DNA of 64,000 bases, from NCBI GenBank assembly GCA_027475525.1, contig JAMWFC010000106.1, forward strand, positions 1 through 64,000, written 5' to 3'. The translations under genes were made by a program, and so were the position numbers. The notes below the pieces were generated by a model. It saw nothing but the letters and a program-made list of their open reading frames with translations. It searched no databases and was not told the origin of the DNA. Every line of letters begins with the position of its first letter. Within the stretch, counting starts at the first letter, position 1. Of this stretch, positions 1 to 10,440 are shown piece after piece. This stretch comes from Macrolepiota albuminosa. Lineage: Eukaryota > Basidiomycota > Agaricomycetes > Agaricales > Agaricaceae.

Positions 1-38
1 TACATAGTAAAGTTCAGCAACGAAAACGACTAAAGAGT

Positions 39-1383
39 TTAGTTTTCATCCATAAGAGCCAGCGAATCTATAACGATTGTAAGTATGAAAGTAAATATAT
101 TATACAAGTAAATACTCACTAGCTTCCAAATTGTCAAGCGCTAAAGGTTCAAGAGAGAGGACACCTTGTTCTTGAAGACGAAAATATGCGTAGACCAAAG
201 TAACGAGATTGTAGAGGTTATAGTAGCATTGAAGACCAGATCGAAGAAGAAGCCAAGTTTTGAAGTTTTCAATACCATCAAAAGCAGTAGCATCAATCCC
301 CAAGGCTTCAAAAATAGGAGTGCGGAGAGCGCTACACATCCATATGATATAAGCAAATCCACGCCAGAAATCTTCATGATCAGTATTGTCGCATGCATTA
401 TCTCGACTAGTCCCAGTTTTCTTGGAGTGACCATAGCGCGCAAGAGGTTTTGGACACCAACATGACCAACATGCGGGTAGCTTGTCACGTGTATAAAAGC
501 CACGTCGGAATTGCTGCCGGTAATAAGAATCGCTCGAAAACTCGGAGAGAGAACATTCAAAGAGGGCTTGATGCGAGTCTGTTTGCTCAAGATTGAGTAA
601 AACATGGGCAATACAAACTTTATTGATCATTAAAACTTGTTCGGTGACGTATCCGATAAAAGATTCTTCTGAGTTGTGTGCTGGATCAAGAATTCGTTCA
701 AAGGAAATATTTGGCAATGTAGTAGGCATAGAAAGCGTCTTCAGTGGGACCATACGACAAATGCTAGAAGACGACGAATGCTGGGATCTTGAAGCCAAAG
801 GAGAGGAGAACGGAGTAGCCGACCTAGAACCAAGCGCAAGTGAAGTAGTAGTACATGGATGTTTTGATGGAGACGATATGTAATAGTCTTCAAGTAGCTT
901 TCTTTTTCCAGTTTCAACTTGAATTTTAGGGGAAGACGGAGGAGGAATTGACGTGGGTACAGCAACGAGCTAGCAGATACAAATTACATGAAAAAAGCAG
1001 AAGGTATTGATATAGATATTTCAACTCACCTCTAAGATATTGTGATCATGAATAAAATGACAATATAACTCATATGGCTTGCATTTTCGTAAGCAGTTTT
1101 CGATGGGACAAGCGAATGTATATCCAGTACGTGTAAACTTGAAAATGCGGCCTATAATCAAAGAGTTAGTAAACTATAATAAGGTAAAAAGATCGTCAAA
1201 AACCTAGAATGTTAAAATTTAAAACTTTAGCCTCATTATGAGTTGGAAGGTGGTTTTCTAAGTCGTCGGCATCTTTAAGAGAACAAAGACAAACAGGACA
1301 AGTAACACTAGAGTATAATTAATAAAAAGAGTAGATAAAAACAAAGAATAAACTTACTAGGCAATAAAACTATCATCAGACAT
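39..1383 (-). CDS. Two-finger C2H2 protein, five exons
   Basis: I assemble five exons on the minus strand: 1383-1358, 1307-1204, 1151-1030, 969-120 and 67-39. All have GT-AG boundaries and a continuous frame, giving 376 residues that start MSDDSFIAYVTCPVC. Finger 1 is CPVC followed by HLPTH (C-x2-C-x12-H-x3-H, residues about 12-33). Finger 2 begins CPIENC at about residue 58 and ends with H-x3-H-x2-H near HFIHDHN. A Ser/Pro-rich linker follows. The C-terminal half has a Cys cluster (CWSCWCPKP) and DFWRGFAYIIW, which resembles, from memory, the tail of basidiomycete RecQ-like helicase ORFs. A role as a helicase-associated fragment or a DNA-binding protein is inference. The reading frame is intact. 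Confidence 0.6.
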
Positions 1384-2134
1384 GAGTCGATTTGAGAACA
1401 GTCGCCGTGATTCAGAAAGGCAACAATATTATCAACTGTCACATCTTAAAGTGTCACATTGATGTCGGATTAAAATTGAAAGAATTTGCTAATTAATAGC
1501 TTATTTAGAAATGAACTAACAATATCTAAGAACTAGTAAAATGTTGCTACTACATATTAGAATGTAGTAGTGTATGAATTCTGACTAAAGTATTTAAGCT
1601 TTTATGATTTCACTTATAGTAGGCTGTCTACCATAATCAATATTGCTAACGCATATATTTCAGCAACAATCATCAAGTTTTAGTTTCTTCTCATCTTCAG
1701 CTGTCTTCTCAAAGCTTGGCAAGAATAGATATAAGATGTGAGCAGATGCCTGATATCCATATAAGTCTTGAATATCATAGTTTCTATGACATTATAAAGT
1801 TGAGCGCTATGCTTAACATATACTTGTTCTATCTGTGTTTTAAGCAGAGACTTTGAAATAATAAAACATATAATATAAGCATAGATAAAGTGTATATCAA
1901 ATGCGTTGTCAACAGTTGAAATGAGTGGTGCAGTAAAACAATAAAGAATACTTTTAACAGCTAAGCATGCGATCACCATATTTTTTATTTATTTGATGCA
2001 TCAAACTATTATTTTATTGCATTAAATTGCAGATTTGGCACTTTTTATTTATTAATGTCGACACTCACAAAGTGAGTGCCACAATGCTGAATAATAAATA
2101 AAAACTTTAAAAACTAGCTTCATTAAAATGAGGA
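1384..2134. other. AT-rich intergenic stretch
   Basis: This is upstream of the C2H2 gene and upstream of the GH3 remnant. It is AT-rich with no splice-supported coding segment. A 99-codon open frame on the minus strand at 1680-1979 has no recognisable motif and I treat it as chance. Confidence 0.4.
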
Positions 2135-2688
2135 TAGCAGACACATCGTAAAGAATATAGTAACAAATATAGGGCTGGATTGGATCTTTAAATGCCTGGC
2201 ATTAATAAGTAGTGAACCTTGGACCTCATGAACAGAAGTATTTGGAGTCGCAAGCTCACCACTTATGATGTTCATCAATATGCTCAGAAGGTGCTCAAAC
2301 TTGTTCAGAAAGACATGCAGGGTGCCTCTGAAGTTTGTTCTTTTCTATTTTGCGTTGTTGTATAGTTTATAACTTTATCCAAGACCTTGGATGGTGATGG
2401 TGAGGAACGCACCATGGACAGTACAGAGAACACTATGCTCATGCACAAAGTTGAAGCAGAATCTATTGTTCTGTTGAAAAAGAGTAGAAATATTCTTTTT
2501 CTTAAACCCGAGAAACTCACTAAGGTTTTCATCATCAGTGGAACTGCCAAAGCTATTGTTCTATCTAGTAGGGCCTCTGCAGCCCTCAAGCCTTTGTATT
2601 TTGTCTTACCATTCAAGGATATTATCAATGTATTGGCAGGTAACAATATGCAAGTGACATACGCTAAGGATGCTCCTTTCCTATGCTA
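2135..2688 (+). pseudogene. GH3 beta-glucosidase fragment, broken
   Basis: The plus strand encodes pieces of a glycoside hydrolase family 3 protein. The segment AGLDL-stop-MPG at about 2171-2200 matches the conserved AGLDLEMPG region, with the Glu codon now TAA. Then come RSKLTTYDVHQYAQKVLKLV, a likely intron (about 2333-2382), ERTMDSTEN, VEAESIVLLKKSRNILFL and GTAKAIVLSSRASAALKP, the usual path into the (alpha/beta)6 sandwich domain and its PA14 insertion. The N-terminal barrel and the rest of the C-terminus are absent, and in-frame stops lie before the long open part. It is a truncated, non-functional copy next to satellite repeats. Confidence 0.7.
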
Positions 2689-2809
2689 ACTAATTTTTTT
2701 AAATAAATAAATATATATTTGAAATTAAGTTTGCAAGATCTAATCTTATCTAAATTGATATCTAAATAAAGTGTCGGTGCACCTGGTGCTTTAACCTATC
2801 ATGTTTTAC

Positions 2810-4010
2810 AAAGTAACTAGCAGTCACATAACTTATTGAAGGTTTGCAACTTCAAATAGACATGTTTAGAAACATGGTTTGCTGAGGTAGCTAAGGAATC
2901 TGTGTAGAATTGAGTCCAGGAATTAGGGAGAAAGCTGAAATATCAGTTTAAATCAATAGTGAATTTATAAAGAAAGGGCAGGTCACATGACTTAGTGGAC
3001 ATTTGCAACCTCAAGTATAGAGCTTAGAAAACATATTTTACTGAGGTACCCAAAAAATATGCTAAGGTTTGAGCTCAGGAATTAGGGAGGAAGCTAAAAA
3101 TAGATAGTGAATTTCAAAAGTGACTAGTGGTCACATGACTTATTGAAGGTTTGCAACATTAGGGAGGAAGCTAAAAATAGATAGTGAATTTCAAAAGTGA
3201 CTAGTGGTCACATGACTTATTGAAGGTTTGCAACTTCAAGTAGACATGTTTAGAAACATGGTTTGCTGAGAAAGTGACTAGTGGTCACATGACTTATTGA
3301 AGGTTTGCAACTTCAAGTAGACATGTTTAGAAACATGGTTTGCTGAGGTAGCTAAGGAATCTGTGTAGAATTGAGTCCAGGAATTAGGGAGAAAGCTGAA
3401 ATATCAGTTTAAATCAATAGTGAATTTATAAAGAAAGGGCAGGTCACATGACTTAGTAGACATTTGCAACCTCAAGTATAGAGCCTAGAAAACATATTTT
3501 ACTGAGGTACCCAAAAAATATGCTAAGGTTTGAGCTCAGGAATTAGGGAGGAAGCTAAAAATAGAAAGTGAATTTCAAAAGTGACTAGTGGTCACATGAC
3601 TTATTGAAGGTTTGCAACCTCAAGTAGACATGATTAGAAACATGGTTTGCTGAGGTAGCTAAGGAATCTGTGTAGAATTGAGTCCAGGAATTAGGGAGAA
3701 AGCTGAAATATCAGTTTAAATCAATAGTGAATTTATAAAGAAAGGGCAGGTCACATGACTTAGTGGACATTTGCAACCTCAGGTATAGAGCTTAGAAAAC
3801 ATATTTTACTGAGGTACCCAAGAAATATGCTAAGGTTTGAGCTCAGGAATTAGGGAGGAAGCTAAAAATAGAAAGTGAATTTCAAAAGTGACTAGTGGTC
3901 ACATGACTTATTGAAGGTTTGCAACTTCAAGTAGACATGATTAGAAACATGGTTTGCTGAGGTAGCTAAGGAATCTGTGTAGAATTGAGCCCAGAAATTA
4001 GGGAGAAAGA
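2810..4010. repeat. 307-bp higher-order tandem repeat
   Basis: Four successive units start with gctgaggtag at 2881, 3342, 3649 and 3956. The last two spacings are exactly 307 bp. The first is 461 bp because it holds two extra 77-bp duplications (307 + 2 x 77). Each unit is a dimer of related monomers, one about 159 bp (gctgaggtagctaagg) and one about 148 bp (actgaggtacccaa). Both monomers contain a ggtcacatgactta block and a ttgcaac(c/t)tcaagta block. No open frame is conserved. This is satellite-like non-coding DNA. Confidence 0.85.
3081..3347. repeat. Two exact 77-bp tandem duplications
   Basis: Positions 3081-3157 repeat exactly at 3158-3234, and 3194-3270 repeat exactly at 3271-3347. They overlap and sit inside the first satellite unit only. 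Removing them restores the 307-bp spacing of the array. See the 77-bp finding for the artefact interpretation. Confidence 0.9.
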
Positions 4011-4019
4011 TCTAGCAAA

Positions 4020-4745
4020 ATTTGCATGGGAATTTTACATGAAATTCCAGGAATCACTTACTAGCCCTTGGAAAACTGGTTTTCTACCAACCCACAGGTC
4101 TGGCATATACCAGAGTAGTTCCTGAGATATTCACAATTTATTGCTTAAAAGTCAACTTTTAGACCCTCTTATTGATTTGGACATAGCAAATGATCTAGAG
4201 GTCATGTGACTTATTGGTTGGTTGGTAGAAAAGGTAAATAGGTCTAGAAACATATCTTCATGTTAAACCTAAGTGATCTGCTCAAAATCTAGACTTCTAG
4301 CCCAGGAACAAGGAGTATACTATTTTAACAATATCAGACCTCAAAAAACTTGCATTGTTCCTGGATTATCTCATGGACTACTGGGTGGATTTTCATAATC
4401 AGGCTATTTTTGGATAGCCCTTGAAAAACTGGTTTTCTACCAACCCACAGATCCGGCATATACTATAGTAGTTCCTGAGATATTTACAATTTATTGCTTA
4501 AAAAAATCAACTTTTAGACCCCCTTATTGATTGGATATACTATAGTAGTTCCTGAGATATTTACAATTTATTGCTTAAAAAAATCAACTTTTAGACCCCC
4601 TTATTGATTGGGCCATAGCAAATGATCTAGGGGTCATGTGACTTATTGGTTGGTTGGTAGAAAAGGGAAATAGGTCTAGAAACATACTTCTCTGTTGAAC
4701 CTAAGTGATCTGCTCAAATCCTAGACTTCTAGCCCAGGAACAAGG
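4020..4745. repeat. Second AT-rich repeat family, two copies
   Basis: A block containing ggaaaactggttttctacca, gttcctgagatatt and ggtcatgtgacttattggtt occurs at about 4065-4320 and again at about 4420-4750 with scattered mismatches. The second copy also carries an exact 77-bp duplication (4458-4534 repeated at 4535-4611). It shares the motif gtcayatgactta with the upstream satellite. No coding potential was seen. Confidence 0.75.
4458..4611. repeat. Exact 77-bp tandem duplication
   Basis: Two adjacent identical 77-bp copies begin atatactatagtagttcc at 4458 and 4535. Confidence 0.9.
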
Positions 4746-4751
4746 AGTGAC

Positions 4752-4771
4752 GGGATAACGGCCGTTATCCC
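4752..4771. other. Perfect 20-bp palindrome at a repeat junction
   Basis: The sequence gggataacggccgttatccc reads the same on both strands. It lies exactly between the AT-rich repeat block on the left and the broken methyltransferase copy on the right, so it marks a rearrangement junction. Some fungal mobile elements end in a palindrome, but no element was recognised here. Confidence 0.8.
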
Positions 4772-4789
4772 AGGCCTCGCTTACTAGGG

Positions 4790-5085
4790 TCATTTCAAAG
4801 GTGAAGAATTTCTGCAGTGTGTGTAAACACTTGAGGTGCAACCAGCTGCCGGGTTACGATGAGAAGCGAGCCTGTGATGGAGAGGGATATGAGTCACAGG
4901 GAGCTGACCTCGTTCTCGCGCATCAGGATTTCGAGGGCGCAGTTCGTGACTTCCTGGGACAGGAGGTTTACTTCTGTCAAGAGGGTTGCGGCAGTTTCTA
5001 CCGCTGCAGCTAGCTAGAACATGTTATAATTGGCATGTTACGACATACGTAGTGGCAAAGATGAAAGAAATAAAAATTGGTGAAT
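4790..5085 (-). pseudogene. Partial broken copy of the ICMT gene
   Basis: The plus-strand text from ggtcat(t/c)tcaaa through gcagctagc parallels 5996-6240 of the intact gene next door, with many substitutions and small indels. The end (catacgtagtggcaaagatgaa) matches 6412-6436, so the intron and part of exon 1 have been deleted. No full frame survives. It is a decayed duplicate in the same orientation, about 1.2 kb from its parent. Confidence 0.8.
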
Positions 5086-5672
5086 ACAACTCTGCGTGGA
5101 AGCTGTCAACAGAGGACGCGAGACCGCGGACGGCCCGAGACCCGCATGTGGGGAGCACGATGACATCATTCATGACATACGCCAGAGAAAACTTCCATCC
5201 GCAATAATCCCCGCTCTAGGTGAGTTCCTCACAGCAATCTTGGAATTACGACCAAGAACGTAAGTAGAATTGAGCGACGTGCTTACATTATTTGATTACC
5301 CTGGTTAGAAGGTTCCGAAGGTGCATGTCGTTGCCTAAGTTTTTGCGCTTCACTTCAAAAAAGAGACTTTCTGTCAGGATTCGACTTGAATAAATCAAAT
5401 CAGAAAACCAACAATATCGAAGTTAAGTTATCTATCGAATACGGGTCTGCTTATATACTAAAGCGGTCAAAATAGTCCGTATTTGCTATGAATAGGAAAT
5501 GAATGATAGACTTTGTGAAAACACGAGCGTCCGTAAAAGATAAAATAGAAATAGGGATGAGTAAAATCGAAATAGGGACTCTGCAATAGGGATGTAATAG
5601 GGATATAGGGATAGTGAGCACGTGCTAGTCTATACGTCCGAACTTCACCCTGACTACATATATAAAACTTTC
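5086..5672. other. Intergenic, short atagggat-type runs
   Basis: No gene is supported. At about 5550-5610 there is a cluster of imperfect atagggat/aatagggac repeats. The rest is the 3' side of the intact methyltransferase gene and unassigned sequence. Confidence 0.4.
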
Positions 5673-6449
5673 TTACAAGATTCCTGGAACAAGCCAATAG
5701 TGTACCTGAAGAGCCCAATCTTCCCACTCTTTCCCGAATGACGCCTGCATCAGCTCGTCTTCCTTTGGCATACGCTGTAGCAAGCCAACGACTAATCTAA
5801 AGTATATGGCCATGAATGCCGTAATGATAACCTTGCCCGGCATCGTTCCTAGAATGCCTGATTCACGTATCCATGAGCCGCGGGAGGAAAACCAGCAGCA
5901 TGTGCCGATGAAGACCATGACCATTCCAGTGTACGAAGGATGACGAACATAGCCATACGGACCGTGTGTGATGAGTTGGTGGTCTGGGCGGACGGTCATC
6001 TCAAATGTGAAATATTCTCGGAGTGTGTGGTAGCACTTGAGGCGCAACCCAGCGCCGGCGACAACGAGAAGCGAGCCAGTAATGGAGAGTGGAGTAAGGT
6101 GTAGGGTGGTGACCTGGTTTCCGCACATCAGGATTCGGAGGGCATAGTTGGTGACCTCATGCGACAGGAGATTTACTTCTGCCAAGAGTGCCAAGAGAAT
6201 TGCGGCCGTTTCTGCCACTGCAGCTAGCCAGAAAATGTTCTAATTGGCATTGTCAGAGGCATGTCTGTTAAAATACAGAGTTCTACTTACCCTAAAGTGG
6301 GCCGAGTATTTGGCCATGAGGAACATGAAGGTCCTGCTCTGATCAGGTTGGCGTTCATCATCCGAAACATCTGGGTTGGGGTTTGTGAACGAAGTTGCTA
6401 GAGCATACGTAGTGGCAAAGATAAAAGGGATTTTGATTACTGGAGACAT
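5673..6449 (-). CDS. STE14: Protein-S-isoprenylcysteine O-methyltransferase
   Basis: The enzyme methylates the C-terminal prenylated cysteine of CaaX proteins such as Ras, Rho and a-type mating pheromone, in the ER membrane with S-adenosylmethionine. Exon 1 is 6449-6291 (53 codons). The intron 6290-6240 has gtaagt and ttag ends. Exon 2 is 6239-5673, for 241 residues in all. The C-terminal half carries the family signature GPYGYVRHPSYTG, then KEDELMQASFGKEWEDWA and LVPGIL, which form the cofactor and substrate site. Several hydrophobic segments precede it (VAETAAILLALLAEVNLL, ITGSLLVVAGAGL). The length is normal for fungal ICMT. ATG 6449 gives a hydrophobic first segment, as expected. A broken duplicate lies at 4790-5085. 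Confidence 0.92.
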
Positions 6450-6474
6450 TGGCTTGTCCCGTCTGAAGAGATTG

Positions 6475-6484
6475 TATTTATATA
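6475..6484 (-). promoter_or_regulatory. TATA-like box upstream of ICMT
   Basis: The minus strand reads TATATAAATA, 26-35 bp upstream of the ATG at 6449. If it is used, transcription would start very close to the start codon. Confidence 0.4.
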
Positions 6485-7860
6485 TTCGACATTGGTGTCA
6501 CATTAAGACATATACACACACTATCAGTTATCAATGTACGTACGTACCTTGTACAAGAAAAATGATTGGAGCACAAAGCATCAGATTCTGATAGACATAT
6601 GGCTCATCAGATAGCGTCCCTTGTACAGGAAAAATGGTGGAAGCACAGAGCATCAGATTCTGACAATCACATAGGGCTCTCTATATAGCGTGCACCCACG
6701 GTGAATACGAACAGCGGATGAGCATTAATACAGCCTGTTTTGGTGGTAGAAGACCGAACGTACGAATAGAGTTGGAACACGGAGCCGAGACGTGTCCTTA
6801 CAAGGTCGTGCGTTGATGGGGATTGAGTGCTCAGATCTCCGTACACAGCGACAGGTTCTGGCGAGTTGGAGTCCATGGAGGATCTGCCTAACTCGATACC
6901 ATCAAATGAATGCACAATAGACCACTTCGCTGTATACCTATTGAACCAGAACTTGACCAAACCTCTGAGGTTTGTTTCTTTTCCACGTGAGCCCTGCTTT
7001 TTGAGGCCAGGCCTTGATGACATCGAGTTAGACAGATCGTCCCTCCCCGGGCAGGACATCCAGGACAGCTGTCGAGTGTCGAAGGAACAGAATATGAGAT
7101 ATATTAAACAATTTATAGTATACGAGGGAGGATTATACAAAGGACATAAGGAGAGTTATTTGCAATGATTAATATTCTAATTGATTGCACGGTGAGAAAA
7201 GTAAATGTCCCAACCGTGCACTACTGCTTCCAGTGGTCACAATGTAAGACATGTCTAAATATGGCGTGGTGTCTGCAATATGGCGTGGCGTCTCCAAGGC
7301 CAGATCGGGTTAGCCGGCTTCGAACGCTCAACTGTCCACTCTGCCATAACGATGTAAGACTTGTTCGATTGTGTAGCCCTTCGCTCAGGCTGGCATCGGC
7401 ATTCGGTCGCTAGACATTATCTAGATCTCACGCTGGAGTGTTATCCAGCTAGGTCACAATAACCTCAGCTATCAATAAGGTGAGCTTCAGCGTACGCATA
7501 AGTAGATATGAGCATTAATACAGTATGTGTGGTGAGAAGACCAAGCACAAGGAGGTACTAGATTTAAACTCATACACAGTGGGCTGGTAGGTAAGTAGGC
7601 TCGAAAAAAATTGGTGGTAGCACCCCTGAAAGTCAGGCCATCGTTGGTATTGATCTGTCAGAATCCGGATAAACTTGAAGCAGTCGAAGAGAAGTACGTT
7701 TGACAAGGAATGGAAAGGTTTCGGAGATCTAATTCGAATAGATCCAGGTCATCTCCAGTTCTTCCTAATTTTTTGTATGTACTCAAAATGATCAACTTGA
7801 CTCTTGTTTTGATGGAATTGTAATTTAGTTTCGAGTTACAAGCAAGAAGTCGTAAGACAA
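6485..7860. other. Intergenic with small diverged repeats
   Basis: A diverged direct repeat of about 70 bp period (ccttgtaca-g/a-gaaaaatg ... agcatcagattctga) lies at 6548-6665. The phrase atgagcattaatacag recurs at about 6717 and 7507. On the minus strand tggcagagtgg (7346-7336) and gcgttcgaagcc (7327-7316) look like tRNA box A and box B but are too close together. No gene is supported. Confidence 0.4.
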
Positions 7861-7902
7861 AAGGATGCAGTACAGTAACCTTCCAGGGCCAGTCTACCTG
7901 TC

Positions 7903-8370
7903 GTGCAGCTGCTCGTCCTCATCATCTTCCTTCTCGTCGAGGTGCTTCTCCCGCCACAGATATCCATCCTCGCTGTTCTGTACAGATTCGCAATGAGGCG
8001 CCTGCTCCTGCACAAGCACACTGCCACGCTCATGGTCCACCCATATTCTTCGACAGGCCTGCTCTTCGTCAGCGTCGGCAAGTACGAAGAAAAGATATCA
8101 TACGCCAACAAGTGAGTACCCCGTACTGCCCCTCATATCGTGCTGCAACTGCGCCACAGATACGTCACACATGTCAACAGTGTCCTCGGCTCATTCAACA
8201 TGTACTTTAATGTCTGCAAACCCCCGCTGCGCTCCAAATTCCACTTTGAACCTCTCGCGTTCTTCTTCCCATGCGACCCCTCGCCCGTTCCCGTGCCGGT
8301 GGCATCCCCATCCCCGCCATCCCACCTGCGACAAACCCCGCGGCGAGCTCATATTCTCCTTGTGCGTTAA
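7903..8370 (+). CDS. Possible two-exon gene, unidentified
   Basis: The frame to 8110 continues after a candidate intron 8111-8159 (gtgagt ... ccacag) into exon 8160-8370 without a stop. The product would have a hydrophobic N-terminal stretch (QLLVLIIFLLVEVLL) followed by LLFVSVGKYEEKISYANKYV and VNSVLGSFNMYFNVCK. The start is unclear. The opposite strand also reads as acidic protein in places (HLDEKEDDEDEQLHDR), so the hydrophobic stretch could be an antisense shadow. No family was recognised. Confidence 0.3.
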
Positions 8371-8639
8371 ATCGCGTGTTCTGAGAGGGATGCGCAGGGG
8401 CTGCACAGGGTTCTGGACGTTCCTTCCTGCTCGCTGGCAGGGTACCCTGATGGAGGGCAGGGCCATTTGGCTGGGCATCGGGGTCGCAAGCACGGGCAGG
8501 AGCATGAGCGAGGTTGTGCCTGTGCCTGTGCCTGCGTCTGTGGTGGGATCCCCGGCGAGGAGGGTAGCTACAGGGACAAGAGGGATTGTGATGAAGCAGA
8601 AGCGCAGGGAGACGAGCTTGTAAAATTCTTATAGTGCCT

Positions 8640-9124
8640 TTGTTGGGTCTGTGATGCCCACGAGCCCGAGACGGGGTTTGATGTCGCCTGCGATGGAGGA
8701 GTTGGTTGTGGTGCTGGCGGTGTCAAAGGCGCCTGATTCGTTGGTGGCTCGTAGGCCCTGACTATGTAAGTGTTCTGGAGGAACGGGATAATGTCGGCAG
8801 GCGCGCCACAGAACTGAAGGATTAATTACGCCGGTACAAAAGCTAGCGAGGGTGCGATCATCAAGGGTTATCGTCAAGTTACGAGCTCTACTTCAAAATC
8901 AGCAAAAGTCTGTAAAATCACAAAGACGACGTACAGTACCCAATCGTTTGCAGGACCTATACCAATTGCTCGTCAAAATTAGCGGCACCCCACTATCAAG
9001 CACAGCGCTCGGGAACGCTGCACCGGTACTGCTGCTCCCAATCTGGACAAACGCGGTGATCGCACGCACGGCAAAACGATGTGCCTTGCTAGTAATAACC
9101 TTAGTCAAATGACAAATTCTCACG
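8640..9124 (-). pseudogene. Aspartic-protease-like gene remnant
   Basis: Reading the minus strand from 9124, the segment GSSSTGAAFPSAVLDSGVPL with LILTS matches the second-lobe region (DSG active-site loop) of a basidiomycete pepsin-like family. The next piece, GIGPANDW, is in a different frame from LDSGVPLILTS, so there is a deletion or frameshift. MTITLDDRT follows, then a degraded stretch and IKPRLGLVGITDPTKAL, a typical C-terminal segment of the family. The first lobe is missing. It is a broken gene fragment. Confidence 0.6.
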
Positions 9125-9229
9125 GGTAGTCGTCATGGCTGACAGTGACAATGACAAGCCCACCATTGGAGTCGCAGCGACCTGCGCGCATACAACATTC
9201 GCGTTGTCATACAGGAGTCCGAATAGTTC

Positions 9230-10151
9230 TTTGGCCGAAATCTTCCAAACCTCTCAGATGTTGATGCCGATTTGTTTATGGATGTCAATGACCGCGCCAA
9301 CCTCGAGCCTGTGCGTAATCCCACAGTACAGAACTTTCTTAAATATTTAATCATGGTTGACGGTACGTTTGTTCCCTTGTCAGTGTTATCTAGTCCCTAT
9401 CTAATTCTTTATATAGACTTAGGCGAGTCCATTTACGATCATATTGCAGGGGCTCTCCTCGTTGCTCTCGGCTTTACTTCTCCCGATCGTTCAACATTTT
9501 TGCATTACGTGATCCTACAGTACGGAACCTTTTTGAATATTTAATCATGGTTGACGGTACGTTTCTTCCCTTGTTAATGTTATCTAAGTCCTTTCTGTAG
9601 ACTTAGGCGAGTCCATCTACGGTCATATTGTAGGGGCTCTCCTCGATGCTCTCGGCTTTGCTTCTCCCGATCGTTTAACATTTTTACATTACATGATGCC
9701 GTTCTTCATCTGTGGCACCGAAACCACCGTGAAGACTGATGTCTGCCTCCTGGCGCTCCCTGACTCCATAGTCCTCCTCGTTGTTCACGGGGACAAAGGC
9801 ATGTCCGATGCACCAGAAGTTTTTCCCGAATCCCAGCTTATTGCTCAGGCTATCGCTGCCGCTCAACTCAATAATAATTTGCGAAAATATAGACAGTTAC
9901 CCGCTAAGGATATGGTTATTCCCGCGATAGCATTGAGTCATACGCGCCCGGCTTTTTACAAGATTCCCGTGAGCCTGCAGCTTGTTTAAGCGGTGGAGCA
10001 GGGAAAGTATCCGGAGCAGGAGACTATTGTAAAGGGGTGTACTCTGCCGCCTGGGACGATGAAAAATCCTGCGTATATGAGGAGTGCTATTCAACATTAC
10101 CTATCTTTTCACGATATTGTCAAAGAATATGCTGAGAATATTCTCCGTTAG
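9230..10151 (+). pseudogene. Nuclease-like basidiomycete family, broken
   Basis: The plus strand gives VRNPTVQNFLKYLIMVDD, LGESIYDHIAGALLVALGF, FICGTETTVKTDVCLL, EVFPESQLIAQAIAAAQLNN, MVIPAIALSHTRPAFYKIPV and, after an in-frame TAA at about 9988, AVEQGKYPEQETIVKG to a stop at 10151. From memory this is a large Agaricomycete family with a conserved D ... K pattern suggestive of a PD-(D/E)XK-like fold; that assignment is inference. A 194-bp tandem duplication covering exon-intron-exon (from 9323), plus the internal stop, break the gene. Confidence 0.6.
9323..9710 (+). repeat. 194-bp tandem duplication of exon-intron-exon
   Basis: Text from acagtac(a/g)gaac at 9323 recurs at 9517 with about a dozen differences. 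Both copies keep a gtacgtttnttccctt donor and a tag|acttagg acceptor, so the duplicated unit contains a whole small intron and parts of two exons. The copies have diverged, unlike the exact 77-bp duplications elsewhere. Confidence 0.75.
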
Positions 10152-10184
10152 TTTTTCTCGATCGTTTGTTACTTACGTATTGCA

Positions 10185-10440
10185 CAGTACATAAGGACTT
10201 GTACAGTATATAAGGACTTTGTGATTCTCCATGTTGACGCAGCATATAGGCAAATAGCTTTATTCGAGTACGAATATAATACAATAAATGTCTGGAGAGT
10301 GGAAATCGTAAGATAATCCATCTCCAGGTGCGTCTCAACGTAATATACAATCTTAGTTATGAGACAGGAGGACGTCATAGATAAGTAATCAATATGAAGT
10401 TTAAGACATATACGTAGAAATAAAGAAAACATACGGGTTA
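10185..10440. repeat. Dispersed repeat shared with 32.56-32.73 kb
   Basis: This matches, in reverse complement, part of the insertion at 32437-33459: cgtatgttt(t)atttctacg, gattacttat-catgacgtcct, cacctggagatggattatct and tgcctatatgctgcgtca occur in the same order. The two copies differ by an internal indel of about 45 bp. It is probably part of an LTR or TRIM family. Confidence 0.6.

Noticed and set aside
1680..1979. 99-codon minus-strand ORF
   Set aside because: It lies in AT-rich intergenic DNA with hydrophobic low-information content, no splice context and no motif.
5550..5610. atagggat repeats as a homing-endonuclease site
   Set aside because: Only the first seven or eight bases resemble a known meganuclease site; the rest does not match. 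It is a short degenerate microsatellite.
7316..7346. tRNA box A/box B-like pair on the minus strand
   Set aside because: The two boxes are only about 8 bp apart, no acceptor stem can be formed and there is no room for an anticodon arm. At best it is a scrap of a tRNA-derived SINE.
8171..8623. 150-codon plus-strand open frame in GC-rich DNA
   Set aside because: Its composition (Arg/Pro/Ser) is typical of a shadow frame in GC-rich sequence. There is no motif, and an adjacent frame gives a better spliced reading.
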